Positions 1-11,249 of a stretch of 64,000 nucleotides of DNA are shown one piece after another. The notes under the pieces are model-generated. The model was not told where the DNA came from. It made no database searches and saw only the letters and a list, made by a program, of their open reading frames with translations. The stretch is taken from the NCBI RefSeq assembly GCF_901709675.1, contig NC_051105.1, positions 14,910,572-14,974,571 of the forward strand. The letters run 5' to 3'. Source of the stretch: Syngnathus acus. Taxonomy: Eukaryota > Chordata > Actinopteri > Syngnathiformes > Syngnathidae. Position 1 is the first letter of the stretch. Each line of letters starts with the position of its first letter. The position numbers and the translations under genes were made by a program.

Positions 1-224
1 CTTGAAAGTATCTGTTTATTGTATTCGTTTATATGTTTAATAAAGACAAAGCCATCACAAAACTGTTGTAATTATTTAGATTTTGATCTAAATTAGCCTT
101 GAATAAAGACTAAGCAGTCACATGAATTAACAGAAAAAATGGACAGCCGGACTCGGACTCGGACTTGGACTCATGGTCAAGAGGCCAGACTCGGAGCAAA
201 AATCCGACCGAGTCCACAGCCCTG
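1..224 (-). mobile_element. hAT-type non-autonomous element (CAGGGCTGTGGA family), partial
   Basis: The end reads as the reverse complement of the left ends at 9604 and 18716, finishing in GTCCACAGCCCTG at 224. It includes the characteristic run of GAGTCC/GGACTC steps and then the same AT-rich subterminal stretch. The window edge cuts off the rest. Family assignment rests on two complete copies further on that carry perfect 8-bp target duplications. Confidence 0.8.
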
Positions 225-663
225 ATTATAAATATATATATACACGTCACGGCAACGTCACAAAGCGTCGGTAAAACACCGCGACTCGCGGCATAAACTA
301 TGCCTTGCTGATTGTGCACCTTAAATTTAACTCAATACACTGATCACACTGTTGTTTAAGAGTCGTGATTCTACGTGCCACAATTCAAGGTTACATCATT
401 TGAAGTATAATCATGCACACACGCACGTATTTATTTACTCACTGGATGAGACTTGTTTAGTGATGTTACACCTGACATCGTACCAGGAGTGAGAACATTA
501 GTATTAAAAACAACTTTATACAATAAGCATACTGTCATAAAGTCATGTTTTCAAAATGCCCACTGTTGTGTTTGACAAATTGTAATTGTTTTCACTTTGT
601 TGTGCAGATAAAGTGACTGATGGAGGGTGCAACTCAACCAGTGCCTGAAAAGCCGGATACGGG
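225..663. other. No recognisable feature
   Basis: AT-rich sequence with a short TA run near 230-242. I see no coding frame with protein character, no terminal repeats and no match to the other families in the window. Confidence 0.5.
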
Positions 664-838
664 CCTGTTGTTGCTCGTTCATGTCTGTTCTTGGTGTTGG
701 ATTTTGTCGAATAAATTTCCCCCAAAATGCGACTTATACTCCGGAGCGACTTATATATGTTTTTTTCACTTTATTGTGCATTTTATGGCTAATGCGACCT
801 ATATTCCGGAGCGACTTTTAGTCCAAAAAATACGGTAG
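664..838 (-). mobile_element. K1 element terminus (ATAAGTCGC family)
   Basis: Reverse complement of the left end of the complete K1 copy at 51004. It contains repeated GCGACTTAT/ GGAGCGACTT motifs and ends in ATACGGTA at 838, the family terminus. The same stretch recurs at about 17995-18190. Only one end is present here. The sequence from 839 is K1 internal minisatellite rather than ordinary flanking DNA, so the locus is rearranged or holds two abutting copies. Confidence 0.7.
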
Positions 839-1437
839 TTCGCCGCCACACGGCCCGAAGCACCGGCGTCGACTTCCAGGCGTGTGGCGGCGTGGACTTC
901 CATCCCCGGAGATGGCACTTCCAGCCACGGAGGTGGAAGAGAGCTCCATAGAATAGGACCGGGCGTGCGTAAAAGCCATGTCCGAGCCCCATCTACCATC
1001 CCCGGACAGCCACCCGGAAGAGCACCGCCCCCCGACTTCCATCCACGGAGGTGAAAGAGAGCTCCGTAGAGTAGGACCGGGCGTGCGTAAAAGCCATGTC
1101 CGAGCCCCATCCACCGTCCCCGGAAAGCCACCCGGCCGAGCGCCGGCCCCCGACTTCCATCCACAGAGGTGTAAGAGAGCTCCGTAGAGTAGGACCGGGC
1201 GTGCGTAAAAGCCATAATAGTTTTTCAAACCTTCTGTGTCACTCCAAATCATTAAATCCTTCAAACTCTTCGTCCTCCGTGTCACTTACAAACAAAGCCG
1301 CTAATGATGCCGGTAGTACGTGGGGCCCTTCGTCATCTTCGTCATCCCGTGATCGAATCTTTGTCCTTTATGTAAACAACCGCCGCGCCGCGCTGCTGAC
1401 GTCACTTGAAATTCAAATTACAGTAATCCCTTGCTAT
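839..1437 (+). repeat. K1 internal minisatellite, 118-bp units
   Basis: The motif AGGACCGGGCGTGCG recurs at 955, 1073 and 1191, a period of exactly 118 bp. The same unit with the same period occurs at 52235 and 52353 inside the complete K1 copy. After the array the sequence follows K1 (CTGCTGACGTCACTTGAAA near 1397) up to CAGTAATCCCTTGCTA, where the L2 LINE begins. Open frames through here are by-products of the GC-rich repeat. Confidence 0.8.
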
Positions 1438-1470
1438 GATTAGCAGCTGTGGAGCAACTATTGTTGCGAC

Positions 1471-2640
1471 ATGTCTCCAACGCCATCAAAACCGGTAAGC
1501 TGCACGGAGTGTAAGCGACTGAATCAGAGGATAACCCAGCTTGAAACGCAGCTTGGAATACAGATTGAAACACTACATCAGATATGTGAAAATGACAAAT
1601 TCACGGACTCGGTAGCAGCTGTGGAGCAACTCATTGACGCTTATCATGTACCCAAAGTAGCACCAAATGCTAACGGACAGACACAGATTGTTATACACGG
1701 GGCTATCAACGTGGAGGATCCCGTTACAGATCTGACCGACACACTTCCCTGGATATGTCCTAACACTACTGAACTAGTGGTGGAAACTCCCAGGATGTTC
1801 TCCGATGTTGTCCGCAACCCTGGATTAGCTGCAGAAGCTCCGACGACAACCGCTTACTGGCATCGCAATGGAGCCAGACCAAAAACATCAACACCAGCTG
1901 TCAGCCGGAGAGGCAAACCGGGCAAGAGATTAGATATGAAAGCATCAACACTCACTCCTACACCTGATCTCCCACTACATAACAGGTATGAACTATTGGC
2001 AAGGGATGAAATGTTGGATAATAACTGTAATGAAGCCGCAGATACTAATCACACTGCTAGCGCTAAGGCTAATCACAACCCCAGGAACAGCCCCCAAGCC
2101 ACTGACAGGCCGAGGGCCAGAAGAAACTTTGCTAACTCCAGAACTGAACCACACACTCTCTTGATTGGAGACTCAGTAACTAAATTTGTTAAAATGCCAA
2201 AGACTGAAAACATTAGCATGGATAACACGTCTGTATCTGAAATTGCAGAGCTGATTCCAGCTATCGTAAATACATGCCCAAGAAATATGAGAATCATTAT
2301 ACACACCGGGTCTTTTGACATTCTACAAAAGAATACTGGGTCTGAGATTCTGAAAAAAACCCTGTTGCTAAACATACTGGATGACCATCAGTCACAGTGT
2401 GTGTACATCTCTGGCCCCATTCCAACCTTAAACAAAGGAACAGAATCTTTCAGTAGACTTCTTGGCCTAAATACATGGCTGACATCGGAGTGCTTCAAAC
2501 ATGGAATACAGTTTATTGACAATTTCAATATCTTTTGAAATTGTAAAGACCGCTTCCAGCCGGATGGGATTCATCCAAACATCTACGGATCCAGGCTACT
2601 CAGTGCCAACATTTGTCACGCCGTTGGGACACCATATCAA
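1471..2640 (+). pseudogene. L2 ORF1, esterase (SGNH)-like domain, nonsense-broken
   Basis: The 355-codon frame begins with a CTEC pair and a likely coiled coil (residues 10-45), followed by a low-complexity linker. It then shows an SGNH-hydrolase-like domain: the block I motif LLIGDSVTK near residue 231 and a conserved hydrophobic IIIHTGSFDIL block. The frame stops at TGA (2536-2538), but the same frame continues past it with the family's DGIHPN block (Asp/His of the catalytic set), so the stop is a nonsense mutation inside the domain. Esterase-bearing ORF1 proteins are known in CR1/L2 LINEs and are thought to assist RNP or membrane interaction. The start follows K1 sequence closely, so little 5' UTR remains. 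Confidence 0.7.
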
Positions 2641-2884
2641 AGACATGGTGTCCTATCAAAGATAAGAGAAGACAGCTGGCGACGCACAAAGGATAGCCCA
2701 CCAAAGACGTCAGCACGCAATCACCCCCCCTCCCTCCTCCCTCCTCCCAGGATCCCTCTCCCACCCTCCCCCCTCACAGGATTCCTTTTCCCCCCTCCCA
2801 CGTGGACCATCAAGGACAGCACACACTCCCCCTCCTGCACACCCCCCTCCATCACATCCCACCTCACCAGACCCACTGCTCCAG

Positions 2885-3290
2885 ATCAAGTCAAAGTCAA
2901 AAGTCAAAGTCAGCTTTAGTGTCAATCTCTTCACATGCCAAGACACACAAAGAAACCGAAATTACGTTTCCACTATCCCACGGTGACGAGACATAGTACA
3001 CGATAGACATACAAGCAAACAACACAAAATAAAAACAAGAAGGCACAAACAATAAATAATAAGAGTGATGAATAAATAATAAATAAACAAATAACACAAT
3101 AAATAAGAGGAGCAAGTATGCATACAGCAGACAGTAAGCATAGCGCAAAAGTACAGGACGCTACGCAGAAAGGGGGCGAGAGTTCAGGATCCTAACAGCC
3201 TGGATATGAAGCTGTTGGTGAGTCTGGTGATGCGGGAGCGCAGGCTCCTGTACCTCTTCCCAGAGGTCTCTGACTGAGGAAGTCTAGTAG
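2885..3290 (-). mobile_element. Rex1-type LINE 3' fragment
   Basis: On the minus strand this encodes the end of a Rex1 RT protein (SGKRYRSLRSR, then TRLTNSFI) followed by the same 3' UTR seen at 40080-40194, ending in GACTTTGACTTT repeats. It lies in the region between the two L2 ORFs, in opposite orientation to the L2. It is strongly 5'-truncated and non-coding now. Confidence 0.75.
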
Positions 3291-3570
3291 CCAGGCACCC
3301 AAGGCACTCGAAGGATGTCTCTGTGCCTATCGAGGACCCAACGATCCCCCTGCCCACCTCCCCCTCAATCACAAATCCCCCCCACACCACAATCACAAAT
3401 TAAGGAACTGGTTAAAGCTGCCAGTCAAACTGATGGACTACTAAACAGCAGCAACAACAGACACTCAGGTATAAGACAAAGATGAGACAGACCCCATGCC
3501 ACCTCTTTAAACATACCGGTAATATTAAACAGCCGGTGGTATGGTCAAACACATCGTAGTAACCATAGAC

Positions 3571-6027
3571 CAGGGGTGTCCAAACTACGGCCCGCGGGCC
3601 AACTGCGGCCCGTGGACTATTTTTTATTGGCCCGCAGCAAGTTTTAAAAATATAATTGAATATGGCCCTCACATGAAACTTGCACTGGACTGTGTTGTAA
3701 TTCTTAGTTTCAACACTAGTGGCGCGCCAGTTTTCAACAAGGCAGGTTTTCCACTAAATAAAATAAATAAAAGAAAACATTTGCCACGAGAAAAATGGGA
3801 GAACCAAAGAAACGCAAGATAGCAAGTGAGTGCAGAAAATTTCAGAAACGGTGGGAAAATGAACATTTCTTCATAGAAGTCAAGGGGAAATGTGTCTGTT
3901 TGATTTGCCAAGAAAGTGTTGCAGTGATGAAAGACTATAATGTGCGAAGACACTATGAAACCAAACATCAGACCTACACGTCCTACACCGGTGCTGAGCG
4001 AGAAGAGAAAGTTAAGCAAATGGCAGCTTGCCTGCTAGCTCAACACCAGTATTTTCTCCGTGCTAACAAAACACAAGAAAGTGCCACAATAGCAAGCTAT
4101 AAGGTAGCTCAGCTCATAGCGAGGCACGGGAAACCTTTCTCAGACGGTGACTTCATAAAACAGTGCCTCACCACAGTCGCAGAAACAGTGTGCCCAGAAA
4201 AGATGCAGGAATTTAACAACGTGAGCATGTCCAGAAACAGTTGTGCGGCGAATCGAAGATCTGTCAGCTAATTTAGAACATCAAGTGTCACATAAAGCTT
4301 GTGCTTTTGACTTTTACTCGATTGCATGTGATGAGAGCACAGATGCTACAGACACCGCACAGCTGCTGATTTTTCTGCGAGGAGTAGACGATAACTTTTG
4401 CGTTACGGAGGAGCTGCTTGATCTTAGGAGTCTAAAGGGCACAACAACGGGAAAGGACATGTTTGAAGCTGTGTCAGATGCACTTGACAAGATGGATCTT
4501 AAATGGGACAAGCTGTGTGGAGTTACAACGGATGGGGCTCCGGCTATGACAGGCGAGCGCAAAGGAATGGCCTCTATGGTGTGCGCCAGGGTGCGAGAGA
4601 GTGGAGGTGAGGCTGCTAAAATGCACTGTATCATCCACCAAGAAGCCTCTCTGTGCCAAGACAGTCCAGCTTGGCGATGTGATGAATACAATTGTGAAAA
4701 CGGTGAACATAATTCGAGCACGAGGGCTCTATCATAGAGAATTTCAAGCTTTCCTATCTGATGTCGATTCTGAATACGGGGACGTACTTTATCATTGTGA
4801 TGTGCGCTGGCTCAGCCGCGGTTCCATGCTGCAGCGGTTTTATTCCCTGAGATCAGAAATTGATCAGTTTTTGAAAGAGAAGGACAAACCTCTCCGTGAA
4901 CTGAGTGACCCTCTGTGGTTGGCAGACCTGGCATTTCTAGTTGATCTTACTGGTCATCTTAACACACTGAACAAGAGCCTGCAAGGCAAAGACCAGCTTG
5001 TGCCACAGCTGTATGCGCACATGAAAGCATTCTGCGCGAAGCTCCGTCTCTTTGAGTCACAACTGCACAACTTCAATGTTGCGCACTTCCCCACGCTGTC
5101 CGAAATCAAGTGTGGTTTTCCAAAGAGCAACCTCTCTGCTAAAAAGGAGAAATGTGTCTGTGGTCACATCTCTTAAGAAAGAATTCAGTCAGCGTTTCCA
5201 AGATTTCTCTATCATTGAGAAAGAAATCAAGCTGTTCTCGACTCCCTTCCTGATGGATGCAGAAAAAGTGGAAGACAGTCTCCAATTGGAACTTATCGAA
5301 ATGCAGTGTGATGATTCTCTGAAGAATCAACATCCGCTTCTCTCCCTACCCGACTTCTACCAGAGCTTGGAAAAGGCCAAGTTTCCTCTGATGCGACGCA
5401 AAAAGGATGATGAGTCTGTTCGGCTCGACATACTACATATGTGAGCAAACGTTTTCTCTGTTAACTCTGAACAAAAGCAGATTGAGAACCAAAATGACCG
5501 ACAGCCATCTGCGTGATGTCCTTCGCATCTCAACCACCAAACTCACTCCTGACCTGCCAGCGATCCTTCAGTCTAAAGGGCAGCGTTACTGCTCCCACTA
5601 AGTTCAACGCTGTTCCTATTAAAGGTGAGTTAAAAAATATATTTTACAGTATTCATGTGTTCACAAGCTCAATTATTTAATAACTTATTTGCATAAATAT
5701 CTTATTTTCTCCCTTTATACAGGGCTATGAAGAGGGATCACCATCCTGACTAAGAGGCAATCTAAGGCTGCTGTTTTGAAAATGAGCTGCCAATCCTTTT
5801 TGAAACAAATATAAATAAAAATCCATTAATGGAAAGTTGTGATGTAGGTTTTTTTTTCCTTTAAGCATATTCAATTATTAAGCATAATTTACCTACATTT
5901 GAAATTTGATTTTGTTAACTTTAATACACTAGAGGTGAGGCAATAAACCTCATCTCTAGTGAGTGGCCCAGCCTTTCATATATTTTTCTGCATGTGGCCC
6001 TCCATGAAAAACGTTTGGACACCCCTG
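3571..6027 (+). mobile_element. hAT transposon (CAGGGGTGTCC ends), near full length
   Basis: Terminal inverted repeats start CAGGGGTGTCCAAAC and end GTTTGGACACCCCTG. The element is flanked by a perfect 8-bp target duplication CCATAGAC at 3563-3570 and 6028-6035, which is diagnostic of hAT. It is 2457 bp long and contains a transposase gene in several frames. It lies between ORF1 and ORF2 of L2 copy A, so it is younger than that LINE. Confidence 0.95.
3795..5600 (+). pseudogene. hAT transposase, BED zinc finger type, frameshifted
   Basis: Successive frames at 3795-4271, 4243-4737, 4601-5176, 5052-5444 and 5407-5601 carry one protein in order. The N-terminal BED-like finger has CLICQE, then RHYETKH. 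The middle part has the hAT catalytic-core signature FYSIACDESTD and GVTTDGAPAM. The later part has VLYHCDVRWLSRG. This is the GTF2IRD2/ZBED-like hAT-Charlie type found across vertebrates. At least four frame changes break it, so it is not functional. A full protein of this family is roughly 600 residues, which matches the combined length. Confidence 0.85.
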
Positions 6028-6049
6028 CCATAGACCATCTGGTACTCGT

Positions 6050-8900
6050 CTCAGTAACCTTACATGTCTTAATGTCCAGCCAAAACCAGTCCCTGTTATT
6101 GAAACACAACAACTGAAATTAGCTCTTTTGAATATTAGATCTTTGGCTAACAAATCTTTCTTGGTAAATGATCTGATCATTGAAAGGAATCTGCACTGTA
6201 TATGTTTGGTTGAGACCTGGCTAAACAATAACAATGGTGTAGCAACACTGATGGAAGCTTGTCCTCCAAACTACAAGTTCCATCCGTCTGTCAGACATGA
6301 AAAAAGGGGCGGGGGAATAGCAGCTATTTTCTCTACACAGTTGTGGGTAATAACATTGACCTTGGTGAATTCTCATCATTTGAATATCTTGCTCTTGAAC
6401 TTAAAACAAAGTTACCAGTACTCATTATCACATTATATCGGCCACCAAAATACTCATCACTATTTCTACAGGAATTCTCAGAGCTGATTTCACTTGGAAT
6501 CACTAACTATGACAGATTAATTCTGAATGGAGACCTAAATATTCATATTAATAAAAAGAACGACTCCAACGCTATAGAACTAATAAACCTACTAAACAGT
6601 TCTAATCTTACCCAACACATTAATGAAGCCACTCACCAGCATGGTAACACTTTGGACTTAGTAATAACAACAGGACTAGACATTGATAATGTCTCTGTAT
6701 GTGAATTGCCTATCTCTGACCATCACTGTGTATCTTATAATGTAAAGCTAACCTTAACACAGACTAAAAGGGAAATTCTAGTTCAAAAGAGATTCCTAGA
6801 TGAGCAGGCTGAAGCAGAGTTTTCTGATATTATGAGGTCATTTGAGCCATACAACTATGACTGCTCTTTAAATGACATAGTTGAACATTTCAATAGTATC
6901 TTGTTGTCTGCTCTGAATACTGTTGCACCGCTAAAGGTTAAAAGGAAAAGTACTGACAGAATCTCCCCATGGTTAAACAATAGCAATGTTAGGCAAACCA
7001 AGAGAGTCTGTCGGGCAGCTGAAAGAAAATGGAGGAAAACTAGACTCATAGTTCATCGTGATATATACAGAGACGCCATGACTGCTTATAAAATAATATG
7101 TCTGGCAAGAAAGGATTACTTTTCTAAGATTATTTCAGAGAACACTGGAAAATCTAGAATATTATTTTCCACTATTGATCAACTACTCAACATTGCCCCC
7201 ACACCCCCACAGTTCTCTGCATCAAAGAACTCGCATTATTCTTCACTAGTAAAATAACTTCAATCAGAGCCAGTATTGTTGCTGATATAAACATAGATGA
7301 TCTCAGTAAATCCTATAAAAATTGTGTAACCATGGGAAAATTCACCAGTATTACATTGAATGAGCTTTGCAAGACTGTCCCTGAGTGTAACTCCTCCACT
7401 TCAAGTATTGACCCTGTACCGACAGCATTCTTTAAGCGGGTATTCAACAGTGTCTCAAGTCATGTCCTGAACATTATAAACACATCTCTTCAAACAGGCA
7501 TCTTCCCAGATGCCTTTAAAACAGCTGTGGTAAAACCCTTACTAAAGAAGCCCAACCTAGATGGAAATGTACTGACCAGCTATAGGCCGATATCCAACCT
7601 TCTTTTCATTAGCAAGATACTTGAAAAGATAGTTTCAGTGCAAATAAACTCGTTTCTGAAAGAAAACAATATCCTGGAGGAATTTCAGTCAGGCTTTAGA
7701 ACATACCACAGCTCTGAAACTGCTCTTACTAAAATAATCAGCGACCTCAGACTAAACTCTGATGAAAACAAGGTGTCGATTCTTATCCTCTTAGACCTAA
7801 GTGCAGCGTTTGATACCATTGAGCATGATATCCTAATCAATCGTCTTGAAAGGTTAGTCGGTCTTTCGGACTGTGTTAAACTGGTTCAGAACATATATCA
7901 AAGGGAGAAAGTTCTATGTCAGCTTAGGAGAGCATGTGTCCAAGACACATGACAGCCGCTATGGGGTTGCACAAGGCAGCTGCCTTGGTCCACTATTATT
8001 CTCACTTTACATGCTGCCACTTGGTGACATCATCAGAAAGCACAATGTATATTTCCATAGTTATGCGGATGACACACAATTGTACATATCTGTAGAACCC
8101 AATGATGCTACACCTATAAGCTCCATCACCAACTGTCTTCTGGCTATAAATAAATGGATGAGCAACAATTTCTTAAAGTTAAACGAGGATAAAACTGAAA
8201 TCTTGCTAATCGGCCCTAAAACAAAAAGAGAAATGCTGTTTAATAATTTGGGGAAATTAACTCCCTGGATTAAATCCGAGGTTACAAATCTTGGTGTTAT
8301 TTTAGATTCAGATCTAAGCTTCAGGTCCCACATTAACAAGGTGACCAAAACATCATTTTTCCACCTTAGAAATATAGCAAAAGTAAGAGCGTTCATAAAT
8401 CAAAAATGATGCTGAGAAACTGATTCATGCCTTTATTTCAAGCCGGCTTGACTACTGTAATGCACTCTTTACTGGTCTCCCGAAAAAAAACCACTGATAG
8501 ACTTCAGCTCATCCAAAACGCTGCAGCTCGCCTATTAACCAGGACCAAGAAGAGAGAGCACATTAGACCAGTTCTAGCTGCTCTACACTGGCTTCCTGTA
8601 ACATTTAGAATTGATTTTAAAGTCCTTCTCCTTATATACAAAGCCCTCAACGGGCAGGGACCAAGCTACATTGCAAACTCTCTTGTTAGCTACATACCTC
8701 CAAGAACCCTGCGATCATCTGCTGCTGGTTTATTGGAGGCTCCCAGCAACAGCAGAAAGAAGATCGGTGATGCAGCCTTTGTTAATTACGCCCCCAAACT
8801 ATGGAACACACTGCCCATAGATAGTATCAGGGAGGCCAGCTCGCTAGATATTTTCAAAACAAAACTTAAAACTCATTTCTTTACCCGAGCATTTAACTAA
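6050..8900 (+). pseudogene. L2 ORF2 (endonuclease-reverse transcriptase), broken
   Basis: Frames at 6128-6487, 6343-7257, 7332-7952, 7873-8409 and 8427-8900 make up one protein. The APE-type endonuclease shows LALLNIRSLANK, CLVETWLN, LNGDLNIHI and ISDHHCVS. The RT shows SYRPISNL, LLDLSAAFDTI, GVAQGSCLGPLLFSLYM and the catalytic SYADDTQLY. The C-terminal part ends in FKTKLKTHFFTRAFN, typical of L2. Frameshifts near 6343-6480 and 7900 and stops between the parts inactivate it. Catalytic residues are otherwise conserved, which suggests moderate age. Confidence 0.85.
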
Positions 8901-9158
8901 TTACATTTTGTAAATTTCATTTTAAGCCTAATTTTATCTTTATCTTTATTTTTACCTTTACACCTTTTCTTAAAGCTTTATTCTTTATTTTATTAAAGCT
9001 TGCTCCTATTTTAAACTCACTTTATTAATTGTGTATGCATACATTAATGTTTTGTTTTTATGTATTCATGTTTTTCTTTCATTGTTGTAAACGCTTTGAG
9101 CTGCATTTCTTGTATGAAAGGTGCTATACAAATAAAGTTTATTATTATTATTATTATT

Positions 9159-9309
9159 ACATTGCGGTTCGTTTATCGCGGTTTCACTTTTTTTTTTAAA
9201 TTTTAAAAATTCATGAAAAAATTCACATATGTCACTCCTCAGTATAAGTCGCCCCCCCCCACCCAAACTATGAATTAAAACGCGACTTATAGTCCGAAAA
9301 ATACGGTAG
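9159..9309 (+). mobile_element. K1 element right end
   Basis: Matches the right end of the complete K1 copy (52600-52758): CATTGCGGTTCGTTTATC, a T-rich run, then CGCGACTTATAGTCCGAAA and the terminal ATACGGTA. It resumes exactly where the L2 3' (ATT)n tail stops, so it is the other half of the K1 copy that received the L2. Confidence 0.8.
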
Positions 9310-9603
9310 TTATAAAACAGTAATTTAATAATTTTGTTCGCAAATCCATATGGTTGTTCAGCACACAGGCCAGCCGATCGGACAATGAAACGATAGCCAA
9401 TGAGGAAGTGCCCTGAGGCTTGTGCTATCCTCAAACGGATAAGCCACAGATTTGGTTAAGTGTTTCTAATAATTTACCATAGTAAAAACCACAAGGGAAA
9501 GAATTTGCAACAATAATGCCTATGCCCCTAACAGTTTAACCTTGGTATAAAGACAAATATTTGGTTGGGGGAAGGAGATGGAAAGATCTTTATGGGTTTG
9601 GGC

Positions 9604-11046
9604 CAGGGCTGTGGACTCGGTCGGATTTTTGCACCGAGTCCGAGTCCGGCCTCTTGACCACGAGTCCGAGTCCGAGTCCGGCTGTCCATTTTTTCTGTTA
9701 ATTCATGTGACTGCTTAGTCTTTATTCAAGGCTAATTTAGATCAAAATCTAAATAATTACAACAGTTTTGTGATGGCTTTGTCTTTATTAAACATATAAA
9801 CGAATACAATAAACAGATACTTTCAAGTTTTAATCATTAATTACACCATTATAGTTCAGACATTTATTTAAACACAAATAATTAGTGACGACCCCACAAC
9901 TATCGAAAAACATCAATGATATAAGCTGGGTGACATAATCGTCCTTGACATTGGTACATAATGTAAACATTAGCCTAAGTGCAACTCAACGTGGCCGCAT
10001 TGATCGTAACTTACGCTCCGTTTCCCCCCCAAATCTAGAGGCAAAACATTGTTCTCTCGCTGCTCCCGGGTTCTTCCATCTTGGCTGCGCGCGGGGCATT
10101 GTGGGTCTTGTACGTGCACGCACGCAGGCAAGCAGGCGCGGGCGCGCACGCAACAACTAAATTTGTCTTCATAACAAGCAAGCAGGGCTGTGGACAGTAT
10201 TCCTATGCGCATTCTCAGCAGCATGATGAAAATAAAATTCAATAACGTCACTGAGGCATATTTTAACGAACTCCACTTCATTGTATGGCTTTTTAGCCCG
10301 TGCAATGTTCCAAGCCAGTTGAAACAATGCAAGTGTGACAGTCTCTGAGTGCTTCGTAATTTTTTTGAAAAACTGTACCTATTTTTCTGCCTGACTTTTC
10401 AAAGTCTCCAAACTTGTGCTTGCGAAATTCAGTCCCTTTTGCAAAGTCCTTATCGATATTGGCATGAAGTGAGCTGAAGTGGCGCTGACCATTTGAAGCT
10501 TTTAAATGCGCCAATGATGTCCGACATATCAGGCAGAATGGCTTGCCATAGCGTTCAACAAAAAACAACTTGAACTCTGTTAAAAACGTCCTGTGTTCAT
10601 CGTCATATATTCGTTTAGCTGTGCATTTTTTCCTTGCCATTTTGGCAAGCGTCTTGTCAGCTTTTCTGGACCTAATGGGCCCCCGTAGTCACAGTCGCCA
10701 TTCATTAAAAAGCCAGCAAAACCAATCGCTCTGTTTGTCCCTCCTCCTTTGCGGGATTTCCCCTCACGCGCATGCGCGTTTGACCGGTTGGCGAGGTGGC
10801 GGCCGACAAACGCCGGCGGCGCTCAATGCTGTCAAGTTCTATTTCAAACTTGATCGTAAGCAGGGCTGTGGACAGTATTCCTACGCGCATTCTCAGCAGC
10901 ATGATGAAAATAAAATTGAACGTATTTTTTTTATTGTCGGACTCGGTGGACTCGGTCAAAATCAGCACCGAGTCCGAGTCCGAGTCCGGCAAAAAATGAC
11001 CGAGTCCGACCGAGTCCGAGTCCCCGAGTCCGAGTCCACAGCCCTG
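9604..11046 (+). mobile_element. hAT element, CAGGGCTGTGGA family, copy with 8-bp target duplication
   Basis: Begins CAGGGCTGTGGACTCGG and ends GAGTCCACAGCCCTG, with identical 8-bp flanks GTTTGGGC at 9596-9603 and 11047-11054. It is 1443 bp long. Both ends carry dense ACTCGG/CCGAGT subterminal steps. An internal direct repeat starts CAGGGCTGTGGACAGTATTCC at 10183 and again at 10861, suggesting an internal duplication or a nested copy. It holds a minus-strand fragment of a BED-type transposase. Confidence 0.9.
10293..10640 (-). pseudogene. hAT transposase N-terminal fragment (BED-like zinc finger)
   Basis: A 115-codon frame starting MARKKCTAKRIYDDEHRTF has a zinc-binding block of the transposase BED type: CLICRTSLAHL, then GQRHFSSLH. 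The C-terminal two thirds expected of a hAT transposase (dimerisation and catalytic core) are absent, so this is a deletion derivative. It may be the remains of the autonomous parent of the CAGGGCTGTGGA family. An alternative reading is a retained short DNA-binding ORF. Confidence 0.65.
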
Positions 11047-11057
11047 GTTTGGGCGCA

Positions 11058-11059
11058 TG

Positions 11060-11107
<48 letters not shown>
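11058..11107. repeat. (GT)n microsatellite
   Basis: About 50 bp of nearly perfect GT dinucleotides between two hAT elements. Confidence 0.95.
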
Positions 11108-11108
<1 letters not shown>

Positions 11109-11249
11109 ATGGGTGCGTGCTACGTATTTTGGTCTACTTAAGTTAGGGGTGTCCAAACGTTTTGCAAGGAGGGCCAGATTTGATAAAGTGAAGGAGCCGG
11201 GGGCCAATAGTTTTTTCGGACATTTTTTTTAACTAAAAAAATTTCATGC

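Larger units (their letters stand above)
1438..9158 (+). mobile_element. L2-type LINE copy A, interrupted
   Basis: Near-complete LINE with ORF1 (1471 onward), an EN-RT ORF2 (about 6050-8900) and a 3' end reading GTGCTATACAAATAAAG followed by (ATT)n. The RT carries L2-style C-terminal motifs such as LIQNAAARLLTRTKK and LAALHWLP. It was inserted into a K1 element: the flanks at 1437 and 9159 join into the sequence seen uninterrupted at 52583-52622. It contains a Rex1 fragment (2885-3290) and a hAT transposon (3571-6027). Removing the guests leaves about 4.8 kb. Confidence 0.85.

Noticed and set aside
839-1440. Overlapping frames of 115-155 codons as genes
   Set aside because: They are readings of the 118-bp minisatellite, open on both strands.
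10960-11046. GAGTCC-rich region as a coding low-complexity protein
   Set aside because: It is the subterminal repeat of a hAT element with matched ends and target duplication.
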